DNA from: an uncultured Oscillospiraceae bacterium
Lineage (GTDB): Bacteria; Bacillota; Clostridia; Oscillospirales; Oscillospiraceae
Direction: 5' to 3'
NCBI GenBank assembly: GCA_934572465.1
Contig: CAKTLG010000011.1
Span: forward strand, 1-56,119
Length of the DNA stretch: 56,119 bases
Shown here one piece after another: positions 34,834-42,312 of this stretch; positions within the stretch are counted from its first letter, which is position 1; each line of letters begins with the position of its first letter. The notes beneath the pieces are model-generated. The model was not told where the DNA came from. It saw only the letters and a list, made by a program, of their open reading frames with translations, and ran no database searches. Both the position numbers and the translations under genes were made by a program.

Positions 34834-35130
34834 AAAAAGAAAAAAGACCTTTATCCCATACACATGGGACAAAAGCCGTTCACTTCTGCGATACCACCCA
34901 AATTGACGTTTTTGAAAACGCCCGCTCGCTTACGCGCACCATCATACGCGCCCCGATGGATAACGGGTGGGATACCCGTCGGTCCCTACTTGGCTTTCGC
35001 TGTTCGGTCCGCCCTCCGGAGTCCATTCGCCAGCCGTCCGCCGCCCCGATCACACCACCCGGGACTCTCTTTGTGCTTATCTGCGCCGGTTACTTCTCTC
35101 CGTCATAGGTTTGAAGCTCTTCACTTGTTG
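34834..35130 (-). ncRNA. T-box riboswitch leader, tryptophan-specific
   Basis: On the minus strand, from the start site near 35130, stem I contains AGAGAAGTA and AGAGAGTCCCGGGTGG, followed by the specifier region GCGAATGGACTCC with UGG at 35025-35023. The T-box sequence TGGGTGGTATCGC lies at 34900-34888, and a terminator stem (TTTTGTCCCAT / ATGGGATAAAG, 34876-34846) is followed by a T run ending near 34834. Uncharged tRNA-Trp should bind the specifier and T-box and prevent termination, turning on the transporter when tryptophan is short. Confidence 0.9.
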
Positions 35131-35136
35131 GTTTGC

Positions 35137-35165
35137 ATTATACGCACACGTACTCCGTTTGTCAA
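35137..35165 (-). promoter_or_regulatory. Promoter of the T-box leader
   Basis: Consensus TTGACA (35165-35160), 17 bases and TATAAT (35142-35137) on the minus strand. Confidence 0.9.
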
Positions 35166-35231
35166 GCGCGCCGCGCGAAAAAAGCGGAATTTTATCCGCG
35201 AAACTTTTGTGGAGAATGCACATTTTGAAAG

Positions 35232-35257
35232 GCGGGAGCCGCCGCGGCGGCTCCCGC
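35232..35257 (-). terminator. Palindromic hairpin after the hydrolase gene
   Basis: A 26-bp self-complementary sequence with arms GCGGGAGCCGCC / GGCGGCTCCCGC, followed on the minus strand only by CTTTC; likely terminator though the T run is poor. Confidence 0.6.
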
Positions 35258-35263
35258 TGCGAT

Positions 35264-36205
35264 TCACTCCAGCAGAAAGCGTGCGATATTCTCGATCGCG
35301 GCGGCCGCCTTTTTCGTCGGAAACATCTGGAATACGTGCCACATCCCCTCGCTGACCTCAAAGCGGCAGGGGACGAGCGCGCGCTCCAGCGCCGATGCGA
35401 GCGCCTCGGAATCCGAATACAGGATCTCGTGGTCGCCGACCTGAATGAGCGTAGGCGGGAAGCCCGTAAGATCGGCAAAGAGCGGCGAGAGGTCGGGGGA
35501 ATGATAGTCGCGCCCCGCGGCGTAGGCCGTGCGCACGGCCTCGATGTAGTCGGGCGTGAGCATCGGGTCGATCTCCGCGCGCTCTGCGTACGACGCGCCG
35601 GACATCGTCATATCCGTCCAGGGCGACATCAGGATGAGCGCGCCGGGAAGGCGGCGTCCCGCCTCCTTGAGACGTCTGCATAATACGAGCGCCAGATTGC
35701 CGCCGGCACTGTCGCCCGCGAGCACGATATCGCGCGCGCCGTAGCCCAGCAGCATCAGATGATCCCACGCGCGCAGCGCGTCCTCGACGGCGGCAGGGTA
35801 GGGGAATTCGGGCGCGAGGCGGTATTCAAAGCTCAGCACGTCGTAGCCCGTGGCGTGCGCGAGCTTGGACGACAGCACGCGCGAATAGCCGAGGTTGCCG
35901 CTCGTGTAGCCGCCGCCGTGGCAGTAGAGAATGGCGCGGCGGCTGCCGTGGGGCGCTTTGAGCCGCGTCCACGCCGCGTTCATGCCAGAGAGCAGGAATT
36001 CCTCGTATTCCATGCCTGCCATCGGCGCGGTCAGCTTGCCGAGCATATCCTGCCCGCGGCGCTGGCGCTCGAGCTCCTCCTCGGTCATGCTTTCAGGCGC
36101 ACCCGCGCTGTGCAGCGCCTTGAGCGCGCGCATCAGCGGGTCAAGGCGCGGACTCTCGGCCTCGCTTTTTTTCTTTTTCAGCAGTAAGGGAAGCTTTGTT
36201 TCCAT
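35264..36205 (-). CDS. Alpha/beta hydrolase, hormone-sensitive-lipase type
   Basis: 313 residues from ATG 36205 behind GAGGAGC. HGGGYTSGN (~104-112) forms the oxyanion hole, GDSAGGNLAL (~175-184) carries the nucleophilic Ser, and GMWHVF near the C-terminus carries the catalytic His; an Asp in GDHEILYSDS completes the triad. The family hydrolyses short acyl esters. There is no signal peptide, so it is cytoplasmic. It is divergent from an acyltransferase gene with which it may form a functional pair. Confidence 0.88.
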   Translation of the reverse strand: METKLPLLLKKKKSEAESPRLDPLMRALKALHSAGAPESMTEEELERQRRGQDMLGKLTAPMAGMEYEEFLLSGMNAAWTRLKAPHGSRRAILYCHGGGYTSGNLGYSRVLSSKLAHATGYDVLSFEYRLAPEFPYPAAVEDALRAWDHLMLLGYGARDIVLAGDSAGGNLALVLCRRLKEAGRRLPGALILMSPWTDMTMSGASYAERAEIDPMLTPDYIEAVRTAYAAGRDYHSPDLSPLFADLTGFPPTLIQVGDHEILYSDSEALASALERALVPCRFEVSEGMWHVFQMFPTKKAAAAIENIARFLLE

Positions 36206-36282
36206 AGTCGGCTCCTCGCGCAAAGATTTTGTCAATGATATCATGTCTGCGCAAAAAAGGGAAGAAAAAGCTGCGATCTTTC

Positions 36283-36311
36283 TTGTAGCATGTCCCGCTT
36301 TGTGCTACAAT
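36283..36311 (+). promoter_or_regulatory. Promoter within an inverted repeat
   Basis: TTGTAG (36283-36288), 17 bases, TACAAT (36306-36311). The arms TTGTAGCA (36283-36290) and TGCTACAA (36303-36310) are perfectly complementary and cover -35 and -10, suggesting an operator. Confidence 0.65.
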
Positions 36312-36356
36312 AAATGACCTGTATGAAACGAAAAATGCGGAGGGGAGGGAAGACGC

Positions 36357-37631
36357 ATGGCAAGGCCCGACAGCAAATGGTATAAGCTTGACAGCGCGGG
36401 CGTGCTCTACTCCGCGCTGCAAAAGGAGGAGTATTCGGCCATTTACCGTTTTTCCGCGCTGATGACCGACATGGTCGATCCCGCCGCGCTCCAGCGTGCC
36501 ATCGACCGCTGCATGCCGCGCTTTCCGACCTTTGCCGTGCGCATCCGCAAGGGCGCGTTCTGGTACTATCTCGAGCCGAACACCGCGCCGGGGCCGTTCC
36601 TCAAGGAAGATGTGTCCGACCCGTGCCAGCCCGTGCGCTTCCGCGAGGACAACGGCTGGCTCGTGCGCTTTTACTATTACCGCGACCGCATCTCCATCGA
36701 GGTCTTCCACGCGCTTTCCGACGGCGGCGGGGCCATCGTTTTTTTCCGCACGCTCCTTGCCGAGTATCTGCGCCAGACGGGGCACGACATCCCCGCGGGG
36801 GACGGCGTGCTTGATCTGAATGAGCCGCCGCGGCCGGAGGAGCTGGAGGACGCCTACGCGCGCTATGCGGGCAGGCATGCCTTCGGCCTGCGCCGTCTGC
36901 CGCGCGCGTATCAGAATACCGGCACGAGCGAGCCGTTCTACACCTTCCATGTGACGATGGGTTTCGTGCCGCTCTCCAGATTGCGCGAGGAATCGAAGAA
37001 GTACGGCGCGTCGATCACCGAATATCTCTCCGCCGTGCTCATTTCCGTCATTCTGGAAAAGCAGAAGCGCGAAAAGCCCTACCGCCTGCGTCCCGTGGCG
37101 CTGGCCGTTCCCATCAACCTGCGCGGCTTTTTCCCCAGCGAGACGCTGCGCAACTTCATCACCACCGTGCGCCCGTATATCGACCCCGCGCTCGGCGACT
37201 ACACATTCCCCGAGATCGTCTCGCAGGTGCGGCACTTCATGAAGCTGCACATCAACCGTCAGGAATTGCAGGCGGCCTTCACCGGCAACGTCCACTTTAC
37301 GAAGAATTTCGCCCTGCGGCTCATTCCTGTGGTGCTCAAGAACCCCGTCATGGCGCTCAACTACCGGCTGCTCGGCGTGCGGCCCTATTCCTGCACCTAT
37401 ACAAATCCAGGGGCGTTCACCGTGCCGCCGGAGATGGCGCCGCACATCCGCGGCGCGGAGGTCATTTTAGGGCAGGCGACGGTGCCGCGCTGCCACTGCG
37501 CGTCCATCAGCTACGGCGATATGATGGAGATCACCTTTGCCGGCACGCAGGCGGAGACGGACACCGAGCGCGACTTTTTCCGCTTCCTTGTGCGCGCGGG
37601 CATTCCCGTGCGCGTGGAGAGCAACCGCTGA
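36357..37631 (+). CDS. Condensation-domain-like acyltransferase (alcohol acetyltransferase type)
   Basis: 424 residues. The fold is that of CoA-dependent acyltransferases and condensation domains: HALSDGGGA at ~119-127 matches the HxxxDG catalytic motif, and a second-half block VPINLRGFFPSETLRNF corresponds to the latch region. The usual product name is alcohol acetyltransferase, but substrates are unproven. It is followed 22 bases later by a DUF6320 gene and lies opposite a lipase-type hydrolase; the same three-gene group is common in Clostridia. It has no signal peptide. Confidence 0.75.
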   Translation: MARPDSKWYKLDSAGVLYSALQKEEYSAIYRFSALMTDMVDPAALQRAIDRCMPRFPTFAVRIRKGAFWYYLEPNTAPGPFLKEDVSDPCQPVRFREDNGWLVRFYYYRDRISIEVFHALSDGGGAIVFFRTLLAEYLRQTGHDIPAGDGVLDLNEPPRPEELEDAYARYAGRHAFGLRRLPRAYQNTGTSEPFYTFHVTMGFVPLSRLREESKKYGASITEYLSAVLISVILEKQKREKPYRLRPVALAVPINLRGFFPSETLRNFITTVRPYIDPALGDYTFPEIVSQVRHFMKLHINRQELQAAFTGNVHFTKNFALRLIPVVLKNPVMALNYRLLGVRPYSCTYTNPGAFTVPPEMAPHIRGAEVILGQATVPRCHCASISYGDMMEITFAGTQAETDTERDFFRFLVRAGIPVRVESNR

Positions 37632-37653
37632 AGCCTCAGAAAGAAGGGATACG

Positions 37654-38346
37654 ATGTCATACTGCGTCAACTGCGGCGTGGAGCTGAACGCGGGCGCGGA
37701 GCGCTGCCCGCTCTGCGGCACGCCCGCATGGAAGCCCGACGAGACCGCGCCGGACTATTTTCCCACCAAGCCCGCCGAGGTGCCGCCCGCCTCGCGCCGC
37801 GCGGCGGGCGCGCTGCTGACGGCGATGCTCGCGTCGGTGTCGCTCTGCTGCGGGCTTTTGAATCTGCTGCTGCCGACCGAGCGGCCCTGGTCGCTCTATG
37901 TCGTCGGCGCGGCGGTGATGCTGTGGATCTGGTTCGTGCTGCCGATGTTCGCGCGGCGCATCCCCATCTTCTTCCGCCTGACGGCGGACGTCGCCGCCGT
38001 GGGGGTGTACGTGTTTCTCATCTCCATCGACTTAAACGGCGGCGCGTGGTTCTGCGGCCTTGCGCTGCCGATCCTCGGCTGGGCGTGCGTGCTGGTGTTC
38101 CTTTTGAGCTTTCTGCTGCGCGGGGGACGGCGCTCGCGCCTGTCCGCTATCGCCATGTGCATCGGCACGGCGGGGCTGCTGGCGCTGGGGATCGAGTTCT
38201 GCATCGAGCGCTTTTTCCGCGAGGCTTGGCAGCCGACGTGGTCGCTCGTGGTGCTCGTGATCTGCGTGGGGCTCATCATCCCGCTGCGCATCGTGCGCCG
38301 CGTTCCGTCGCTGCGCGAGGAAGCGAGAAGAAGGTTCAATATGTAA
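37654..38346 (+). CDS. DUF6320-type membrane protein with N-terminal zinc ribbon
   Basis: 230 residues from ATG 37654 (AAGAAGGG upstream). YCVNCGVEL and CPLCGTP at residues 3-30 form a zinc ribbon; about six membrane helices follow from residue ~48. It has no enzymatic motif. Its constant place after the acyltransferase suggests a membrane partner for it. Confidence 0.75.
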   Translation: MSYCVNCGVELNAGAERCPLCGTPAWKPDETAPDYFPTKPAEVPPASRRAAGALLTAMLASVSLCCGLLNLLLPTERPWSLYVVGAAVMLWIWFVLPMFARRIPIFFRLTADVAAVGVYVFLISIDLNGGAWFCGLALPILGWACVLVFLLSFLLRGGRRSRLSAIAMCIGTAGLLALGIEFCIERFFREAWQPTWSLVVLVICVGLIIPLRIVRRVPSLREEARRRFNM

Positions 38347-38379
38347 AAAAAGAGAAGTCCTCTCGGACTTCTCTTTTTT
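38347..38379. terminator. Bidirectional terminator
   Basis: AAAAAGAGAAGTCC and GGACTTCTCTTTTT around TCTC, with A and T runs on both sides. Confidence 0.9.
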
Positions 38380-38386
38380 CGTCTGG

Positions 38387-38611
38387 TCAGTCGCCCACGC
38401 CAGGGTGGAGCACCTTGCCGATGTTCCACAGGTGCGCGACCTGCTTTGCGGCGGCGAGCCGCTCCTCCGGTGTATCGTAGGCGGCGTGCGCCGTCTGCGC
38501 GCCGCAGTCGAGGCACGCGACATAGACGCACCAGCCCTGTTCGTCCTCCATTGTTCCTACGCCGCGGCAGCAAGGACAGTCCTGCAATTCGATCTCATAG
38601 ATGGCATCCAT
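38387..38611 (-). CDS. Lar-like zinc-finger protein
   Basis: 74 residues from ATG 38611. CPCCRG and CLDCGAQT are two CxxC knuckles, with conserved Trp residues (GWCVYV, LWNIG) as in the Lar (restriction alleviation) family. The family is named after a Rac prophage protein that reduces host type I restriction, but most such small proteins have unknown roles. It is near, but outside, the mobile element. Confidence 0.6.
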   Translation of the reverse strand: MDAIYEIELQDCPCCRGVGTMEDEQGWCVYVACLDCGAQTAHAAYDTPEERLAAAKQVAHLWNIGKVLHPGVGD

Positions 38612-38740
38612 GCTCAAAAAAATCCTTTCCTCGATCGGCGGACGGACGCCGCCGGTTGTTTTCGGCGATAGTATAGCAGGAACGGCGGCGCTTTGCAAGC
38701 GCGAAGCGCAGGGCGGGCGGTAATTTCGCCGTTTGCACTC

Positions 38741-38769
38741 TTGCGCGCGCCGTGCGCGGCGTGTATAAT
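38741..38769 (+). promoter_or_regulatory. Promoter of the 24-residue membrane peptide
   Basis: TTGCGC (38741-38746), 17 bases and a perfect TATAAT (38764-38769). Confidence 0.65.
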
Positions 38770-38797
38770 GAGAAAAACGGACAGAGGAGGGCACGGC

Positions 38798-38872
38798 ATG
38801 AAGTATCTGCTTGTCGGCGTGACGGTCTGGATCCTTGTGTATCTCATTATCCGCCACACGCACCGCCGCTGA
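38798..38872 (+). CDS. 24-residue single-helix membrane peptide
   Basis: ATG 38798 follows AGAGGAGGG with seven bases of spacing, and a TATAAT promoter lies just upstream. The product has one hydrophobic helix (YLLVGVTVWILVYLII) and a basic His/Arg tail (RHTHRR). The complete signal set for such a short frame argues that it is expressed. It could be a regulatory or toxin-like membrane peptide; I do not recognise it. Confidence 0.55.
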   Translation: MKYLLVGVTVWILVYLIIRHTHRR

Positions 38873-38915
38873 ACGCGCATTTCGCGGGAAAGTAAAAAAT
38901 CCTTGCGGGGAATGG

Positions 38916-38945
38916 TTGACAAACGGTAGTGAGGTATGGTATGAT
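38916..38945 (+). promoter_or_regulatory. Promoter of the tRNA-Ser pair
   Basis: Consensus TTGACA (38916-38921), 18 bases, TATGAT (38940-38945). Confidence 0.85.
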
Positions 38946-38984
38946 ACAACTCGCGTTTGGGAGTAAGACGCGGACTCATGATCC

Positions 38985-39072
38985 GGAGAGATGGCCGAGC
39001 GGTTGAAGGCACCGGTCTTGAAAACCGGCGATGCGCGAGCATCCGTGGGTTCGAATCCCACTCTCTCCGCCA
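38985..39072 (+). tRNA. tRNA-Ser (anticodon UGA)
   Basis: Acceptor GGAGAGA / TCTCTCC, anticodon stem CCGGT / ACCGG with TGA in the loop, a long variable arm, T arm GTTCGAATC, and encoded CCA. Confidence 0.95.
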
Positions 39073-39092
39073 ATTTCATTTTCCATCGACCT

Positions 39093-39186
39093 GCGGAAGT
39101 ACCCAAGAGGCCGAAGGGGCTCCCCTGCTAAGGGAGTAGGGTGTGTAAAAAGCGCCGCGGAGGTTCAAATCCTCTCTTCCGCGCCA
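39093..39186 (+). tRNA. tRNA-Ser (anticodon GCU), element integration site
   Basis: Acceptor GCGGAAG / CTTCCGC, anticodon stem CTCCC / GGGAG with GCT in the loop, a long variable arm, and encoded CCA. Its last 23 bases are the left copy of the repeat that bounds the mobile element; the insertion keeps the tRNA intact. Confidence 0.95.
39164..39186 (+). repeat. attL: 23-bp 3' end of tRNA-Ser
   Basis: Starts TTCAAATCC and ends CCGCGCCA; identical to 48023-48045. It spans the T loop and acceptor stem, the usual target of tyrosine integrases. Confidence 0.92.
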
Positions 39187-39231
39187 AGAAAAGCAAGAGA
39201 AAACATTGCGTTTTCCCTTGCTTTTTCTTTT
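39186..39231 (+). terminator. Terminator after the tRNA-Ser pair
   Basis: AGAAAAGCAAGAGAAAAC pairs with GTTTTCCCTTGCTTTTTCT around ATTGC and ends in a T-rich tract. It belongs to the element but serves the tRNA operon. Confidence 0.75.
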
Positions 39232-39284
39232 ATATCGTCTTGTTTTGCTAAGAAAAGTTCAATTCTTGCATTTCAGAAAATGCC

Positions 39285-39328
39285 TTTACCCCTAAGTTTA
39301 CCCCAATTGGATTTTTTACCCCTAAAAA
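39285..39328. repeat. Left integrase arm-type sites
   Basis: TTACCCCTAAGTTTACCCCAA followed by a further TTACCCCTAA. The same pattern recurs near the right end (47882-47916), as expected for integrase arm-binding sites. Confidence 0.6.
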
Positions 39329-39337
39329 CTGCGGAAA

Positions 39338-39377
39338 GAAGCTCCACCGGCCGACTGACCAGTGGAGCTTCCTTTTA
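39338..39377 (-). terminator. Terminator of the integrase gene
   Basis: GAAGCTCCACTGG pairs with CCGGTGGAGCTTC on the minus strand, followed by TTTC; the stem overlaps the integrase stop codon. Confidence 0.7.
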
Positions 39378-40550
39378 TGCCTTTTTCAGCTTTTCATAAT
39401 ATGACTGCGTTCTTGCTGCGGTGTCCTTCATCATCTGTTCTGATGTGTGGGCGTAGACGTTCAATGTGAAACTTGCGGTAGCGTGTCCCATGAAGTCCTG
39501 CACGCTTTTAATGTCCGCGCCGCTGGCGATCATCACTGTGGCTGCGGTGTGGCGCAGATCATGCACACGAGCGTCCGGGCGTCCGATACTGGCAGCGATT
39601 TTCTTAAAATACTTGTAAAAGGTATGAATGGCGAGATGCGTCCCGAGTTCATCTGTAAAAACGAGATTTTCGGCGTTGCTCCATAGCTCACCGCCTTTGA
39701 GCTTGTTTTGCGCCTGCCGGCGCTTTTCATCCCGGAGATATTCAAAGCAGAGCGGGGGCGGCTCGATCGTGCGCGGCTTGCCGCTCTTGGTGGTGTCGGC
39801 GATGTAGTAAGCGCCGTTCTTCTTCTTTTCGCGTTGGAGCTGATGACTGACGGTGATACGCCCTTTTTCAAAGTCGACCTGTGACCACGGGAGACCGAGC
39901 AATTCTCCCTCACGCAGACCGGCAAGCAGACAGACGGCAAGCGCGTTTCGATAAGGGCTGTCCTCAATCGCTTCAAGAAACTTTGGAATATCCTCATCAC
40001 GCAGCGGCGCTATTTCGCGCTGTACCACCTTCGGCTGCTCTGCGGCGTCACAGGGGTTACTTACAATGATCCCCTGTTTCAATGCAACTGAGAGCGCCTT
40101 ATGCAGTACGGCAGCGCAGTTCTTGACGGTCTTCCCGCTCAGCCCCTTCTTGGTCATGGCGTTATAAACCTTCTGGACGTGCGCGCCGCGCAGAGCTTGC
40201 AGCTCGATAGCGCCGATTTGCGGCTTGATGTAATTCTTGATACAGGCCTGATAGTGAAGATATGTCGTCGGCTTGATTTTATTGGCGGCAAAGGTATCGA
40301 GCCATTCATCAAGCCATTGCGCGACGGTCGTTTTCTGGGGCGTCAAATATGTACCGCGATCGATCTCACGGAGAATGGCCGTCATCTGCTTGCGCACGGC
40401 GGCTTGTGTCTCACCGTAGATGCTGCGGCGGATTGGTTTTCCCGTCCCCGGATCCGTGCCAACGGTCACGCGTGCCTCCCAGCGCCCGTCAGGGCGCTGC
40501 CGGATGCTGCCAGCACCCGACGCGGCGCGGGTGTTACTCTTTCTCGGCAC
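39375..40550 (-). CDS. Tyrosine site-specific integrase
   Basis: 391 residues from GTG 40550, chosen because AAGGAGG lies eight bases upstream; a longer ATG start at 40580 has none. The N-terminal arm-binding domain (GSIRQRPDGRWEARVTVG) and core-binding domain (~65-150) precede the catalytic domain with Arg in AGLREGELLGL, HDLRHT (His-x-x-Arg), MGHATASF (His) and the nucleophilic Tyr in NVYAHTS. It recombines the element at the tRNA-Ser 3' end. Its start overlaps the end of the repressor gene by 17 bases, so the two are co-expressed. Confidence 0.93.
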   Translation of the reverse strand: MPRKSNTRAASGAGSIRQRPDGRWEARVTVGTDPGTGKPIRRSIYGETQAAVRKQMTAILREIDRGTYLTPQKTTVAQWLDEWLDTFAANKIKPTTYLHYQACIKNYIKPQIGAIELQALRGAHVQKVYNAMTKKGLSGKTVKNCAAVLHKALSVALKQGIIVSNPCDAAEQPKVVQREIAPLRDEDIPKFLEAIEDSPYRNALAVCLLAGLREGELLGLPWSQVDFEKGRITVSHQLQREKKKNGAYYIADTTKSGKPRTIEPPPLCFEYLRDEKRRQAQNKLKGGELWSNAENLVFTDELGTHLAIHTFYKYFKKIAASIGRPDARVHDLRHTAATVMIASGADIKSVQDFMGHATASFTLNVYAHTSEQMMKDTAARTQSYYEKLKKA

Positions 40551-41349
40551 GAGTTGCACCTCCTTCCTCTTGATTTTCACGACAATGATACTCGCCGCCG
40601 TATCTATTCCCTCGAATCATTTCTTCTGCAACATCGGCGGCAGCGCGCTGCACGTTGAAAACAGCAATATCGACAGCTCGTTTGTTAGCCTCCCCAACAA
40701 ACCACTTCTTATAGTGCTGCCACTTGTCTAAACTCTCAAGTATTTCTGTAATCGATATTGCGCCCTTGATATCGCATGCATCCTTCAGGCTCTCAAGCTT
40801 TGCTCTCTTCTCTGGCGATATTCCCGATTTATCCTGCAAATCCTCAAGCTGCTGTTCCTCGGAGGTTGGAAACCTTCCGACACTTAAGCACTCATCCAAT
40901 GCGCTGAATAGTCGTTGGAAGCTTGATGTCTCATACAGCGCATTGATAACGATGGAAAGAGGTGATTCAAAAAAGGCCGCATCTGGCACGCTCTCCAGCT
41001 CATCCTCAGGCGGAGGCCTACGTAAAAGTGCACTTACAAGGGTTTCGGATAATCCCGTTTCTTCGCAAATATCTGTAATCGGCCTCCGCCTGCAGGAGTA
41101 CTCACCCAACAGGTAGCCGGGATCGCATTCAAAAATCTTGCAAAGCTCCAATATCTGGTAAACCGAAAAATCGGAGGATCCACGCCCACTTTCCCATTTT
41201 GCAAGAGTTTGCCGCGAGCTAATGCCAAGACGCGAACCATAGTCTGCAACAAACTCCTCCTGAGATTTTTTCAAGAGTCTTCTCTCTCTCGCTATGACTT
41301 TTCCCGTTGTCACTGGATCGTAAGTTGAAATGTTATCTTGCTTTAACAT
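40534..41349 (-). CDS. CI-like XRE repressor of the element
   Basis: 271 residues from ATG 41349 (or ATG 41367). The helix-turn-helix is in the first 90 residues (RERRLLKKSQEEFVADYG, then SRQTLAKWESGRGSSDFSVYQIL). The C-terminal ~170 residues are helical with no peptidase (Ser/Lys LexA-type) motif, so it is unlikely to be cleaved by RecA. It is transcribed toward the integrase from a promoter that overlaps the one driving the xis-like gene, the arrangement of a lysogeny switch. Confidence 0.8.
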   Translation of the reverse strand: MLKQDNISTYDPVTTGKVIARERRLLKKSQEEFVADYGSRLGISSRQTLAKWESGRGSSDFSVYQILELCKIFECDPGYLLGEYSCRRRPITDICEETGLSETLVSALLRRPPPEDELESVPDAAFFESPLSIVINALYETSSFQRLFSALDECLSVGRFPTSEEQQLEDLQDKSGISPEKRAKLESLKDACDIKGAISITEILESLDKWQHYKKWFVGEANKRAVDIAVFNVQRAAADVAEEMIRGNRYGGEYHCRENQEEGGATRAEKE

Positions 41350-41388
41350 AAAATGCACCATCCACATATTTTTGCAGTTTTACGTCTA

Positions 41389-41428
41389 TTGATATTTACA
41401 TTGTAACGCATTATACTATGCCTGTCAA
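41389..41428. promoter_or_regulatory. Interleaved face-to-face promoters of the element switch
   Basis: Plus strand: TTGATA (41389-41394), 17 bases, TATACT (41412-41417), toward xis. Minus strand: TTGACA (41428-41423), 17 bases, TACAAT (41405-41400), toward the repressor. Each -10 lies inside the other's spacer, so simultaneous use is impossible. Confidence 0.8.
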
Positions 41429-41487
41429 GTGAGAACCGCACCAAATGCGGCAGGAGCAAACTAAGCAAGACGGAAAGGAGCTATACA

Positions 41488-41670
41488 ATGAGCGAGAAGA
41501 TGTTACTAACAGTGCAGGAGGCGGCAGACCTTACGGGGTTGTGTACCATCACGATCTACGAGCTGGCAAAAACACAAGGATTCCCGGCGGTGCGCGTTGG
41601 GCGTCGCGTGCTTATCTCCCGCAAGGGGCTGGAGGATTGGATCGCGGCGCAGGCCGGTGCCGGAAAGTAA
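41488..41670 (+). CDS. Excisionase-family DNA-binding protein
   Basis: 60 residues behind AAAGGAG. It is a small winged-helix MerR-like protein (LTVQEAADLTGLCTITIYEL, then GFPAVRVGRRVLISRKGLEDW), the typical AlpA/Xis fold. It probably directs integrase toward excision and is the first gene under the rightward switch promoter. Confidence 0.85.
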   Translation: MSEKMLLTVQEAADLTGLCTITIYELAKTQGFPAVRVGRRVLISRKGLEDWIAAQAGAGK

Positions 41671-41685
41671 CCGAGGTATGGCGAG

Positions 41686-42063
41686 ATGGCAAAAAGGTCG
41701 GGCCGGTATGGCCATACGTCTATGCTGCCATGGCTCACCGCCAAGCCGCCTGGCGAAACAGAAAAACGGTTTATCCAAATCGGGAACTCGCTGCTGCTTG
41801 ATTCAACATTTAAGAGCCTCTCGCGTGGTGCGCAGATGTTGTATCTCTGCATGGCGATGGAATCCGGGGGCAAGTCTGCTTTCAAAATGTCAAAAGGCGC
41901 GGCAAAGCGGAAATACGGGTATGCCCCCACCTCGTTTGACCGATACCGGAAAGAACTTGAGTCAGATGGGTTTATCCGCGTAGTCGAGTCCGAGACACGC
42001 GGCCAGTACGAGGCAAACACATACACATTTTTGGCCGAGTGGAAGCAGCGCGGCCCACCGTAA
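41686..42063 (+). CDS. Replication-type winged-helix protein
   Basis: 125 residues. RFIQIGNSLLLDSTFKSLSRGAQMLYLCM followed by FKMSKGAAKRKYGYAPTSFDRYRKEL (quoted in two parts here as RFIQIGNSLL... and SFDRYRKEL) resembles the helix-turn-helix domain of plasmid and phage replication initiators. Its position directly before repeated palindromes suggests that it recognises them. It has no primase or helicase motif. The gene follows xis by 15 bases. Confidence 0.5.
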   Translation: MAKRSGRYGHTSMLPWLTAKPPGETEKRFIQIGNSLLLDSTFKSLSRGAQMLYLCMAMESGGKSAFKMSKGAAKRKYGYAPTSFDRYRKELESDGFIRVVESETRGQYEANTYTFLAEWKQRGPP

Positions 42064-42110
42064 TGATGCTACTTATTTGCCATAGGTATGGCAATATATA
42101 GTTATATCTG

Positions 42111-42312
42111 CCCCATTTTGGGGTAGGGGTAAGGAGCAAAAATGCGTCACTGGTATCCCATTTTGGGGCATCAAGGTGAGAAAAAAGTGCGGCCAGATAC
42201 CCCATTTTGGGCTACCAGTGGATCAAGGGTTACCCCAAAATGGGGTGCAGGATACGCAGCAAATGGCGGTCGCAATCAACACACAGTTCGGGAGGTTGTG
42301 GCCCAAAATGGG
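42111..42312. repeat. Iteron-like repeats CCCATTTTGGG
   Basis: Five copies: 42111-42124, 42157-42168, 42200-42211 in one orientation and 42233-42245, 42302-42312 inverted. Centre spacing is about 44, 43, 34 and 68 bases. A related copy with an 8-bp hairpin (AAGTTCCC-CAAAT-GGGAACTT) lies at 42388-42408. Most lie inside the next coding sequence in different reading frames, so the DNA, not the protein, is conserved. Confidence 0.8.
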
